A DNA stretch of 64,000 nucleotides, taken from contig NZ_CADIKI010000017.1 of assembly GCF_902859935.1 (NCBI RefSeq), positions 62,001 through 126,000 on the forward strand, written 5' to 3'. The DNA is from Paraburkholderia fynbosensis. Lineage in GTDB: Bacteria > Pseudomonadota > Gammaproteobacteria > Burkholderiales > Burkholderiaceae. The notes beneath the pieces are model-generated. The model had not been told where the DNA came from and did no database searches. It worked only from the letters and a program-made list of their open reading frames with translations. Positions 8,361 through 17,011 of the stretch are shown here, piece after piece. Within the stretch, counting starts at the first letter, position 1, and every line of letters starts with the position of its first letter. Both the position numbers and the translations under genes were made by a program.

Positions 8361-8473
8361 GATTTGCGCGGGAAGAACGAGCAAAGCGACGAGGAAGAGC
8401 GCGTACCCCGCGCTCTCAGCCTGCCGGCGCGTTCACGAGACGCGACCGGCCTGACGATGTGAACCCACGAGGC
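8231..8473. other. Unassigned segment after the leuA break
   Basis: Sequence downstream of the leuA break point matches no family I can name. On the minus strand a hydrophobic stretch reads YALFLVALLVLPAQ, which may be a scrap of a membrane protein gene joined here by a deletion. No complete gene is visible. Confidence 0.4.
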
Positions 8474-8857
8474 TTACTCCAGCGCGCACCGCGTGGCCTG
8501 CCACGCAATCAGGCGCCACTGCCCGTCTTCCTGCGTGTGAATCGCGGTGTAAGCGATCGGAAACAGCAACGCGCCGTTATTCGCCTCCATCTCGATCAGC
8601 GCGCGGCCGGTGACGACATACGTTTCCCGTCCGGCCGGCAGCACCTCCTGCGACTGCACTTCGATCTGCCGATAGCGGCGGCGTCCTCCGGTGATCCCGT
8701 CGATGAACTGCCGCTTCGTTTCGCGTTTGCCATTCGTGTGCACATAGCTCACGTTGTCCGCCAGCAGCGTGTCGAGCGATTGTCCGTCGCCTTCGACCAT
8801 CGCACGAAAGCGCTCTCGCTCCAGCCCGCGAATCGCTTCGATCGTCTTTGCCGCCAT
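8474..8857 (-). CDS. SnoaL/NTF2-like (DUF4440 family) protein
   Basis: A 127-residue alpha+beta cone-fold protein typical of DUF4440: an N-terminal helix (IRGLERERFRAMVEGD), then LLADNVSYVHTNG, and a C-terminal beta strand pair ending EDGQWRLIAWQATR. Such proteins serve as small hydrolases, isomerases or binding folds; no catalytic residues can be assigned with confidence. It lies just downstream of the pagL-like gene on the same strand (42 nt) and may share its transcript. Substrate unknown. Confidence 0.75.
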   Translation of the reverse strand: MAAKTIEAIRGLERERFRAMVEGDGQSLDTLLADNVSYVHTNGKRETKRQFIDGITGGRRRYRQIEVQSQEVLPAGRETYVVTGRALIEMEANNGALLFPIAYTAIHTQEDGQWRLIAWQATRCALE

Positions 8858-8899
8858 TGCTCAGCCCCCACACCGGTAAGCCAAACGCGGCCTCGGTCG

Positions 8900-9463
8900 T
8901 CAGAAGTTATATTGCAAATATAACTGGCTGAAATTTATACCAGGATTCGGCTCTTTGATACCGCCGTTGGAAATATGCTGGAAGCGGTAGCCCGCGAGGT
9001 ACTGCTGGCGGTGGCCGAACTGCACGCCGACGCCCGCCATTTCGGCGAACTGGAACGCGGTGCCGAGCGTGAAGTCCGAAGCAATCCGGGGGCTCGATAG
9101 CAGGCGGATGCCCGCGCCCACTTCGACGAAGGGGCGAACCCATCCCGACGTCTTGATGAAGCGGATCACAGGCGTCACGCCGATTTCGCCGATGTCGCCG
9201 TGCACGTTCCCTTCGTTGGTGTGCCACCAGGCCGCGTGCGCTTCGCCGATCAGCGCGAAATGCCAGTCACCGATCTGCCACCAGTACAGCCCGGGATCCC
9301 ACGCGACGCCAAGGTCGAATTTCTTGACGTGATGATCGGCCGCGCCGGCAGCGACCTGAAGCCCGAACTGGCCGGCGGACGCCAGATCCGGGCCCACGAA
9401 TAACAGCCCGACCACGACACTTTTTAGAGCCAGACCAAGCAAGACATTGTTTTTGTTGTCCAT
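8900..9463 (-). CDS. pagL: PagL-type lipid A 3-O-deacylase (acyloxyacyl hydrolase family)
   Basis: A 187-residue outer-membrane beta-barrel with a signal peptide (hydrophobic run 8-30, cleavage near ASAGQ) and a C-terminal aromatic end (LYLQYNF) used for barrel insertion. PagL removes the 3-O acyl chain of lipid A. The catalytic pair His163-x-Ser165 is in the diagnostic stretch FQHISNGGI. At the place of the third catalytic residue of Pseudomonas PagL (Glu, 12 residues after the Ser) I read Asn177, though Glu171 is near. Divergent from rpoH. Confidence 0.85.
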   Translation of the reverse strand: MDNKNNVLLGLALKSVVVGLLFVGPDLASAGQFGLQVAAGAADHHVKKFDLGVAWDPGLYWWQIGDWHFALIGEAHAAWWHTNEGNVHGDIGEIGVTPVIRFIKTSGWVRPFVEVGAGIRLLSSPRIASDFTLGTAFQFAEMAGVGVQFGHRQQYLAGYRFQHISNGGIKEPNPGINFSQLYLQYNF

Positions 9464-9704
9464 CTAACACCCGCAGCTGCCGAGGTTAAAAATACATAAC
9501 TGTTTTGCTTATTCTAGATAGAAAGTCGATTTCGTTGATCGTATGAAAAATACTCATTTTTCGCAATTAGTTGCTGCTGATCCGGAAAATATCTGTCATT
9601 TATGAGAGCAGGAGCGCGCGAACGGATAACTTCTGCGTCCTGCGCAAGATGCTCCGTTGGTGTACCCTGTGGCTATTAAAACGCGACTTTCAATAGGACT
9701 TTGC

Positions 9705-9732
9705 GGAACCTGGATGCCCCTACTCCCTCTAA
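9705..9732 (+). promoter_or_regulatory. Sigma-E-like promoter of rpoH
   Basis: GGAACCT is followed by TCTAA (9728-9732). Counting from GAACCT (9706-9711), the spacer is 16 bp, the same layout as the sigma-E consensus (GAACTT-N16-TCTGA) and the E. coli rpoH P3 promoter. The predicted start falls inside the CIRCE element just downstream. Confidence 0.6.
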
Positions 9733-9735
9733 GTA

Positions 9736-9762
9736 TTAGCACTCGCCGAACCGGAGTGCTAA
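9736..9762 (+). promoter_or_regulatory. CIRCE operator (HrcA site) before rpoH
   Basis: TTAGCACTC-N9-GAGTGCTAA: a perfect 9-bp inverted repeat with the canonical 9-bp spacer. CIRCE is the binding site of the heat-shock repressor HrcA. It lies 62 bp before the rpoH start codon and overlaps the expected transcription start, so HrcA should repress rpoH. Confidence 0.95.
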
Positions 9763-9823
9763 CATCCAACGCTGGAGTCGTTTACTGAATACGTTTTTGT
9801 CTGATTCCAAAGGAGTTTTCCAC

Positions 9824-10759
<936 letters not shown>

Positions 10760-10810
10760 GGCCTGAGGCTGTCAGCACGCCGGTTCGCCCGGCGTGCGCA
10801 TCCGGCCTCG

Positions 10811-10844
10811 AGCCTCGCCCTCACAAGACGGCGGGGCTTTTTTT
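10811..10844 (+). terminator. rpoH terminator
   Basis: Stem AGCCTCGCC / GGCGGGGCT (one G-U pair) with a 10-nt loop and a T7 run, about 50 nt after the rpoH stop. Confidence 0.85.
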
Positions 10845-11110
10845 CGCCCACGCGGCAGGGCATTCGCGCACGCACACCCTGGCTGGATGAAATGGCCCGA
10901 CCACGGCCTGCCGCCACAGCTGCTTTCTTGACGTATCACAAACCAGATAGCAATACTGGACAAACAAGGCGAGTTTAGCGACTCAATGCCGCACTGCCGA
11001 ATCGATGCGCGCGAGGGGTTGCGCTCCCAAAATCGGGATGCACTCGCCAGACCGCTCACGCGGCCTGGAACCAGCCGGATTCACCGGTTTGAAGTCGCTT
11101 TCGACCGACT

Positions 11111-11373
11111 ATGGCCATAGCCCTCAATCGCAATACCACTCTGCGGTAGCGCTGGCGCAAGCGACTCGCCGGCTGGGTGCGCGGTCCAACGCTGGCGCGG
11201 GATATCGCCATCGTCCTCGCCATCAAATTCGTTCTGCTGATGGCGCGCTCAAATACACCTTCTTCAATCATCCGCAGGCTGAGCATATGTCGCTGCCGCC
11301 TGAACAGGTCGCGCAGGCGCTGCTGTCCGCGCAAAGCGCACTGATGCAGTACGAACCGGCCTCGATCCGGTAA
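11111..11373 (+). pseudogene. cydP: Broken cydP (cytochrome bd oxidase small subunit)
   Basis: Two frames together spell a CydP-like membrane peptide. The first, from ATG 11111, reads MAIALNRNTTLR, then a TAG (11147-11149), then VRGPTLARDIAIVLAIKFVL. A 2-nt insertion in GGCGCGCTC (near 11243-11248) shifts it, and the next frame continues LKYTFFNHPQAEHMSLPPEQ to the TAA at 11373. CydP is a one-helix protein found beside cydAB in beta-proteobacteria. Two independent lesions argue for decay rather than one sequencing error. No cydA or cydB is present here: nagE follows directly. A strong terminator lies immediately after. Confidence 0.75.
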
Positions 11374-11376
11374 ACG

Positions 11377-11412
11377 CAAAAGCGGCACCTTGCATCAAGG
11401 TGCCGCTTTTTT
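11377..11412. terminator. Bidirectional terminator cydP remnant / nagE
   Basis: Twelve-bp perfect stem AGCGGCACCTTG / CAAGGTGCCGCT with a CAT loop, A4 before and T6 after. It can end both the rightward cydP remnant and the leftward nag operon. Confidence 0.88.
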
Positions 11413-11505
11413 CGTTGCTGACCTATCACCGCCGCATGATCGCTTTACTGCCGACTCAGCGAATGCGCGCCGTGGCAGGGCACTTCGTTAGCAGCCCTGT
11501 GCGCT

Positions 11506-13293
11506 TTACGCGGGCAACGGCGTCGCGCCGCCGCTTTCCGACATCCGTGTCGCCAGTCTCGCGGCATAGCGCTGCGCCGCCTCGCCGACGACGATGTGGA
11601 ACGTGTCGCCAGAGACCCATGCGGTGTCGAGCGAGGCGAGACGCTGACGATCGACCGCCGACGGATCGCGCACGACGATACGCAGACGCGTCGACGCCAC
11701 CGCATCCAGCGACACCACATTGCCCGCGCCGCCGAACACGGCGAGCCAGCGCAGCGGATCCGGGTCGAGCGGACCGCCAGTTGCACCTGTAGTGGCAGCA
11801 GCCGGCGCCGGCGCGGCACTCGCAGCGGCCGCAGCCGGAGTAGCCGCCGCCACCGGCGTCACCGCCTCACCCCCACCCTGCGCGATCGCCGTACGCATTT
11901 CGTCTGCGATGATGTCCGCTTCCGGTCCGATAATCACCTGCACATTGTTCGAGCCGCGCTTGAGCACGCCACGCGCGCCAATCGTCTTCAGTTCGCTTTC
12001 AGAGACCTTGTTCGCATCGACCACCGACAGACGCAGACGCGTCGTGCACGCATCCACGACCGACAGATTCGCCGCGCCGCCGAGGGCCGCGATATAGCGC
12101 TGCGCGCGCGGCACGGCCGCACCGGCTGCCGGCGAAACGAAGCCGCCCGCCGCGAACGAGTCGGCCTGCTCGTCGGCGGCAGCGGGTTCGCGGCCCGGCG
12201 TCGCCATGTTGAACTTGCGGATGAAGAAGCGGAACAACCCGTAGTACGCGACCGAATACACGAGGCCGATCGGAATTGCCCACCAGCCCTTGGTCGACAG
12301 GCCGAAGTTCAGCACGTAGTCGATGAAACCCGCGGAGAACGTGAAGCCGAGGTGAATGCCGAGCGCCGAGCAGATCGCGAGCGACAGACCCGTCAGCAGC
12401 GCATGGATCACGTACAGCACCGGCGCGAGGAACATGAAGCTGAATTCGATCGGCTCGGTCACGCCCGTGAGGAACGAGGTCAATGCCATCGAGAACAGCA
12501 GGCCGCCGACCACTGCGCGGCGCTCCTTCGGCGCTTCATGGAACATCGCGAGACACGCGGCCGGCAGGCCGAACATCATCACCGGGAAGAAGCCGGTCAT
12601 GAAGGTGCCCGCTGTCGGGTCGCCGGCGAAGAAGCGATGCAGATCGCCCGTCACCGCAGCACCGCCCGGCGGCGCGAAGGTACCGAACACGAACCACGTC
12701 AACGAATTGAGGATGTGGTGCAAGCCCGTGACGAGCAGCAGCCGGTTCAGCACGCCGAACACGAATGCGCCGAGCGCGCCCGCGGTGGTCAGCCAGTGGC
12801 CGGCCGTATCGATCACGGCCTGCACCGGCTGCCACACGTAGCCGAATGCTATGCCGAGCCCGAGGCAGACCACCCCCGTGGCAATCGGCACGAAGCGTTT
12901 CCCTCCGAAGAACGCGAGGTAGTCGGGCAGCTTGATGTCCTTGTACTTGTTGTACAGCAAGCCCGCGACGATACCCGCCACGATCCCCGACAACACGCCC
13001 ATGTTGAGCTTGTCGTTGATGTCCTTCATCACCGCGATCTGGACCAGATAGCCGATCGCACCCGCGAGCCCCGCGACACCGTTATTGTCTTTCGCGAAGC
13101 CGACCGCCACGCCGATTGCGAACAGCAGCGGCAGGTTGTCGAAGATCGCGCCGCCGGCGTCGGCGACCATCTTGATGTTGAACACATCGGGCTGGCCGAG
13201 GCGCAGCAGCAGGCCGGCAACCGGCAGCACCGCGATAGGCAGCATCAGCGCGCGTCCCAGGCGCTGAATCTTCAGAAACGGATTCCCATCCAT
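11506..13293 (-). CDS. nagE: PTS N-acetylglucosamine transporter EIICB with an extra IIB-like domain
   Basis: Membrane permease that imports and phosphorylates GlcNAc. Residues about 1-365 form the IIC domain (around ten membrane segments) with the family motif GVTEPIEF (277-284). A first IIB domain (396-475) holds the phosphorylated Cys416 in VDACTTRLRL. After an Ala/Thr-rich linker (476-505), a second IIB-like domain (510-585) aligns with DAVASTRLRI, where Ala533 replaces the Cys, so it cannot be phosphorylated the same way. The ATG at 13293 has a GGAG site; a TTG at 13305 is less likely. Last gene of the nag operon; its EIIA, HPr and EI come from the fused gene upstream. Confidence 0.93.
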   Translation of the reverse strand: MDGNPFLKIQRLGRALMLPIAVLPVAGLLLRLGQPDVFNIKMVADAGGAIFDNLPLLFAIGVAVGFAKDNNGVAGLAGAIGYLVQIAVMKDINDKLNMGVLSGIVAGIVAGLLYNKYKDIKLPDYLAFFGGKRFVPIATGVVCLGLGIAFGYVWQPVQAVIDTAGHWLTTAGALGAFVFGVLNRLLLVTGLHHILNSLTWFVFGTFAPPGGAAVTGDLHRFFAGDPTAGTFMTGFFPVMMFGLPAACLAMFHEAPKERRAVVGGLLFSMALTSFLTGVTEPIEFSFMFLAPVLYVIHALLTGLSLAICSALGIHLGFTFSAGFIDYVLNFGLSTKGWWAIPIGLVYSVAYYGLFRFFIRKFNMATPGREPAAADEQADSFAAGGFVSPAAGAAVPRAQRYIAALGGAANLSVVDACTTRLRLSVVDANKVSESELKTIGARGVLKRGSNNVQVIIGPEADIIADEMRTAIAQGGGEAVTPVAAATPAAAAASAAPAPAAATTGATGGPLDPDPLRWLAVFGGAGNVVSLDAVASTRLRIVVRDPSAVDRQRLASLDTAWVSGDTFHIVVGEAAQRYAARLATRMSESGGATPLPA

Positions 13294-13391
13294 TGATATC
13301 TCCAATCCTTGTCTCGTGGTCGAACGTCGTCGTTGAATTTTTGTAGCTATACGAAGTCACTGTGCGAAGCTGGTTGCGGACTGTGTGCGGT

Positions 13392-15959
13392 TCAGTCCAC
13401 AGGCCAGGTTTCGCGGCTTGCTGCTCTTACCGCCTGCGCCGATTCGAGCGCGAGAGCATCCTGAGCGCGTTGACGGCACATCTGATAATCGAGGTTGCGC
13501 ACCCGCGCCTTGATGCCCGGGACCGACACCGGGTCCACCGACAGCTCGGTCACGCCGAGGCCGACGAGCAGCGGTACCGCGAGCGGATCGCCCGCGAGCG
13601 CACCGCACACGCCAACCCATTTGCCATGCCTGCCCGCGCCTTGCACGGTGGCCGCGATCAGGCGCAGCACCGCCGGGTGCAAGCCGTCGGCTTGCGCGGC
13701 GAGATCGGCCTGGCAACGGTCCATCGCGAGTGTGTATTGCGTGAGATCGTTGGTGCCGATCGACAGGAAGTCCGCGTATTGCGCGAGTTGATCGGCCAGC
13801 AGCGCCGCCGACGGCACTTCGATCATCACCCCGACTTCGATCGGCTCCGTGCGGCCCGCGTCGCGAGCCAGTTCGTCGATACGCTTGCGGATGCGGATCA
13901 GCTCGCCGACATCGGTGACCATCGGCAACAGGATGCGCACCGAGCCGAGCGGCTGCACCGCGAGCAGGCCGCGCAACTGATCGTCGAGCAGATCTGGGCG
14001 CACCTGAGCGAGGCGAATGCCGCGCAGGCCGAGCGCCGGATTCGGCTCGGGCGGCAGCGTGAGGTAGTCCACTTCCTTGTCCGCGCCGACATCCAGCGTG
14101 CGGATGATCGCGGTGCGTCCGCTCAATGCGTCGACGATTCCCTGGTAGCTCTGACGATGTTCGTCGGTCGTCGGCGCAGCCGCGCGATGGATGAACAGCA
14201 GTTCGGTGCGCAGCAGGCCCACCGCATCGGCGCCGTTGCCGACGGCGGCATTTGCGTCGTCGAGCGTGGCGATGTTTGCGGCCACTTCGATCGCGCGGCC
14301 GTCGGACGTCACCGCGGCTTGCTGCGACGTGCGGCGATTCGCTTCGCGCACGTCGGCAAGACGGCTGCGCTCGCGGCGAGCCCGTTCGACGTCGAGCCCG
14401 GTCGGCGCGAATTCGAGGCGGCCGCTGCTGGCGTTCACCACCACTTGCGTGCCAGGCGCAATCGCATGTAGCGCGTCGCCGAGCGCGACCAGCGCGGGAA
14501 TGCCCGCCTGGCGCGCGAGAATCGCCGCGTGCGAGGTCGCGCCGCCACGCGCCATTACCAGGCCGGTGACGCGCGAGCGATCGAGCGACGACAGATCCGA
14601 CGGCGTGAACTCTTCCGCGGCGAGCACGGCTTCTTCCGGCAACGTGCGCGCGGCGGCATTCGTATAGCCGAGCGCGCGCACGACGCGCTTGTCGATGTCA
14701 CGCAGATCGGCGGCACGTTCCGCGAGCAAGGCGTCTTCCACATTGCTCAGGATGCCGATCTGTGCACGGATCGCCTCGCGCCACGCAAAGCCGGCGCTCT
14801 TGCCGAGACTGATCAGATCGCGCGCGGCGTCGAGCAGCGTGGGATCTTCGAGCAGTACGCGATGCACGGCGAAAATGCCCGCTTCGCCGTGCGCGCCGCG
14901 TTGCGACGCGTCGCGTACGGTCGTGTCGAGATCGGCGTCGACGGTGGCGATCGCTTTGTCGAGCAAACGGCTTTCAGCGGCGGACGTGCCGCTTGCCTGC
15001 TCGGGCGGATCGATGTCCGCATCGTCCCAACGCACCAGCTTGCCGAGCGCAATGCCCGGCGCCGCGCAGACACCGGCGAGCGTATTCGGCGCGAGCGCTT
15101 CGCCTGCCGCACGCGGAACCGCCTGCGGCGCAGGCGAAATTTGCCGCGCCGGTTTTTCTTCAACTTCGCCGCGCGCTTCGCGGGTCAGTTCATGCTCGAT
15201 CGCATCTACTGCGGCTTGCGCTTGCGGACCGACACCGAGCAATTCGACGCGCGCGCCCTCACCCGCGCCGAGCCCGAGCAGTCCAACCACGCTTTCGATC
15301 GCCGCTTTACGCCCTTCGTATCGCACTTCGACGCGCGCATCGAAACCGCGCGCCGCTTCGCGCGCACGCGCCGCGGGACGCGCATGCAGACCGCCCGCGT
15401 GAACCAGCGTGACCTGCCGGCGCGCTTCCTCCATCACCTTCGTCGCGCTGAGCTGGCGCGACGCGTCGGCTGCCGCGCCGTCACGGGCACGCAGTATCAG
15501 CAGCGGCGTTTCCCCAGCCTTCAGCACACCGCCTGGCGCACGCTCGACGATCTCGAACGCATCCGAATTGGCGATCGCGATCACCGACACGAGGCTCGGC
15601 GCATTCAACGCGACCTGATCCTGATCGAACTCGATCAGCACGTCGCCGGCACGCACATGCGCGCCCTGCTCGACCATTGGTGCAAAGCCTTTGCCGTTCA
15701 GCTCGACCGTGTCGATACCGATGTGCAGCAAGATCTCGGCGCCTTCGGTGGTGGCCAGCGTGAGCGCATGACCGGTGCGCGCGAGATGGGTAATGGTCCC
15801 GTCGCACGGCGCGAGCAGCCGTCCCTCCAACGGATCGATGCCGATGCCATCACCGAACATGCCACCCGAAAACACCGGGTCGGGCACCTGCGCGAGCGGC
15901 ACGACCGGACCGGTCAGCGGCGCGAGCAAAACAATATGGCCTTCAGAATGGCTCTTCAA
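13392..15959 (-). CDS. Fused PTS EIIA(Glc/GlcNAc)-HPr-Enzyme I
   Basis: One 855-residue protein carries the whole soluble phosphorelay. EIIA of the glucose family spans about 10-165 (phosphorylated His79 in ILLHIGIDT). HPr spans about 180-265 (His192 in GGLHARPAA). Enzyme I spans 290 to the end (His477 in GGATSHAAIL, PEP-site SIGTNDLTQYTLA and the VGVCGALAGDP Cys). It passes phosphate from PEP to NagE. The TTG at 15959 is preferred, 6 nt behind GAGGAG; an ATG at 15983 would add 8 residues. It lies between nagB2 and nagE. The general ptsI and ptsH at 43.9-46.2 kb make this a dedicated second set. Confidence 0.92.
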   Translation of the reverse strand: MKSHSEGHIVLLAPLTGPVVPLAQVPDPVFSGGMFGDGIGIDPLEGRLLAPCDGTITHLARTGHALTLATTEGAEILLHIGIDTVELNGKGFAPMVEQGAHVRAGDVLIEFDQDQVALNAPSLVSVIAIANSDAFEIVERAPGGVLKAGETPLLILRARDGAAADASRQLSATKVMEEARRQVTLVHAGGLHARPAARAREAARGFDARVEVRYEGRKAAIESVVGLLGLGAGEGARVELLGVGPQAQAAVDAIEHELTREARGEVEEKPARQISPAPQAVPRAAGEALAPNTLAGVCAAPGIALGKLVRWDDADIDPPEQASGTSAAESRLLDKAIATVDADLDTTVRDASQRGAHGEAGIFAVHRVLLEDPTLLDAARDLISLGKSAGFAWREAIRAQIGILSNVEDALLAERAADLRDIDKRVVRALGYTNAAARTLPEEAVLAAEEFTPSDLSSLDRSRVTGLVMARGGATSHAAILARQAGIPALVALGDALHAIAPGTQVVVNASSGRLEFAPTGLDVERARRERSRLADVREANRRTSQQAAVTSDGRAIEVAANIATLDDANAAVGNGADAVGLLRTELLFIHRAAAPTTDEHRQSYQGIVDALSGRTAIIRTLDVGADKEVDYLTLPPEPNPALGLRGIRLAQVRPDLLDDQLRGLLAVQPLGSVRILLPMVTDVGELIRIRKRIDELARDAGRTEPIEVGVMIEVPSAALLADQLAQYADFLSIGTNDLTQYTLAMDRCQADLAAQADGLHPAVLRLIAATVQGAGRHGKWVGVCGALAGDPLAVPLLVGLGVTELSVDPVSVPGIKARVRNLDYQMCRQRAQDALALESAQAVRAASRETWPVD

Positions 15960-15994
15960 GCGGGACTCCTCGACACGTCGCATCTGATGTCTCG

Positions 15995-17011
15995 TCAGTG
16001 AGTTTCGGTGACTTTGTTGAGATGGCGCGGCGCATCGGGATTGCGTCCGCGCGCGGCAGCAAGGCCGGCGGCCATCACGTAAAAGGACAGAATGGCGGCG
16101 ATCGGGTCGAGCGCCGCGTGAGCGGTGGCGGCCAGCGGCAAGGTGGCCTCGGGCACGTCGTCCGGTGCAGCGAGCAGCACGCGCGCGCCGCGCGCCCGCA
16201 TGTCGTGTGCGAGTTGCAGCAGACCGGCCTGCTCGGGGCCGCGCGGTGCGAACACCAGCAGCGGATAATCGCGGTCGATCAGTTCCATCGGACCGTGACG
16301 CACTTCCGCGCTCGAAAACGCTTCGGCCTGAATGCCGGAGGTTTCCTTCAGTTTCAACGCGGCTTCCTGTGCGATCGCGAGACCCAGACCCCGGCCGATC
16401 ACGATCATGCGCTCGATGCCGCGCAGTTCGTCCACGGCCTTCGACCAGTCGAGTTTGCCTGCGGTCTGCAAAGCGTCGGGCAGGGTGTTCAGCGCGCCGA
16501 GCAACTCGGCATCCTTCTGCCAGTGCGCGACCAGTTGCGCTGAAACCGACAGCATCGCGATATAGCTCTTCGTGGCCGCGACGCTCAGTTCAGGACCGGC
16601 GACGAGCGGCAGTTGCCATTCGCACGCATCGGCCAGCGGCGAGCCCGGCGCGTTCACGGCAGCCACGGTCAACGCGCCCGCGTTGCGCAACGCCTGCATC
16701 GTGCCGACCAGATCCGGGCTCTTGCCCGATTGCGAGAATGCCAGTGCGAGCTGATCGCGTACCTGCAGCGGCGCCTGTTGCAGCGTCGCGACCGACATCG
16801 GCAGCGATGCGACCGGCACGCCGAGGCGGCTCATCGTCAGCGATGCGAAGTAACTCGCCGCATGGTCCGAGCTGCCGCGTGCGACGGTCAGCGCGACGTG
16901 GCGCGGCTGTAGCGCCAGCGTCGCAGCGAGCGCCGCGACGCGCGAGGTGTCCGTGAGTTGCGCGGCGACCGTATCAGCGGACGCCAGCGCCTCTTTAAGC
17001 ATATTCGACAA
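15995..17011 (-). CDS. nagB2: SIS-domain glucosamine-6-phosphate deaminase (NagB-II type)
   Basis: A 338-residue tandem SIS-domain protein related to the isomerase half of GlmS: ARGSSDHAASYFASL at the first sugar-phosphate loop, FSQSGKSPD, and a second domain with GRGLGLAIAQEAALKLKET and AEVRHGPMELI. It has no glutaminase domain, so in the nag context it should deaminate glucosamine-6-P to fructose-6-P. The TTG start at 17011 is 6 nt behind GGAG and overlaps the nagA stop by 17 nt, so the two are translationally coupled. An ATG at 17002 is the alternative. Confidence 0.88.
   Translation of the reverse strand: MSNMLKEALASADTVAAQLTDTSRVAALAATLALQPRHVALTVARGSSDHAASYFASLTMSRLGVPVASLPMSVATLQQAPLQVRDQLALAFSQSGKSPDLVGTMQALRNAGALTVAAVNAPGSPLADACEWQLPLVAGPELSVAATKSYIAMLSVSAQLVAHWQKDAELLGALNTLPDALQTAGKLDWSKAVDELRGIERMIVIGRGLGLAIAQEAALKLKETSGIQAEAFSSAEVRHGPMELIDRDYPLLVFAPRGPEQAGLLQLAHDMRARGARVLLAAPDDVPEATLPLAATAHAALDPIAAILSFYVMAAGLAAARGRNPDAPRHLNKVTETH

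Noticed and set aside
11005..11373. A single 122-codon plus-strand gene here
   Set aside because: Only its last part (LKYTFFNHPQ onward) is meaningful; the first part is the wrong frame. The split cydP reading explains both frames better.
11596..13296. A 566-codon plus-strand frame opposite nagE
   Set aside because: Arg/His-rich shadow of nagE with no domain.
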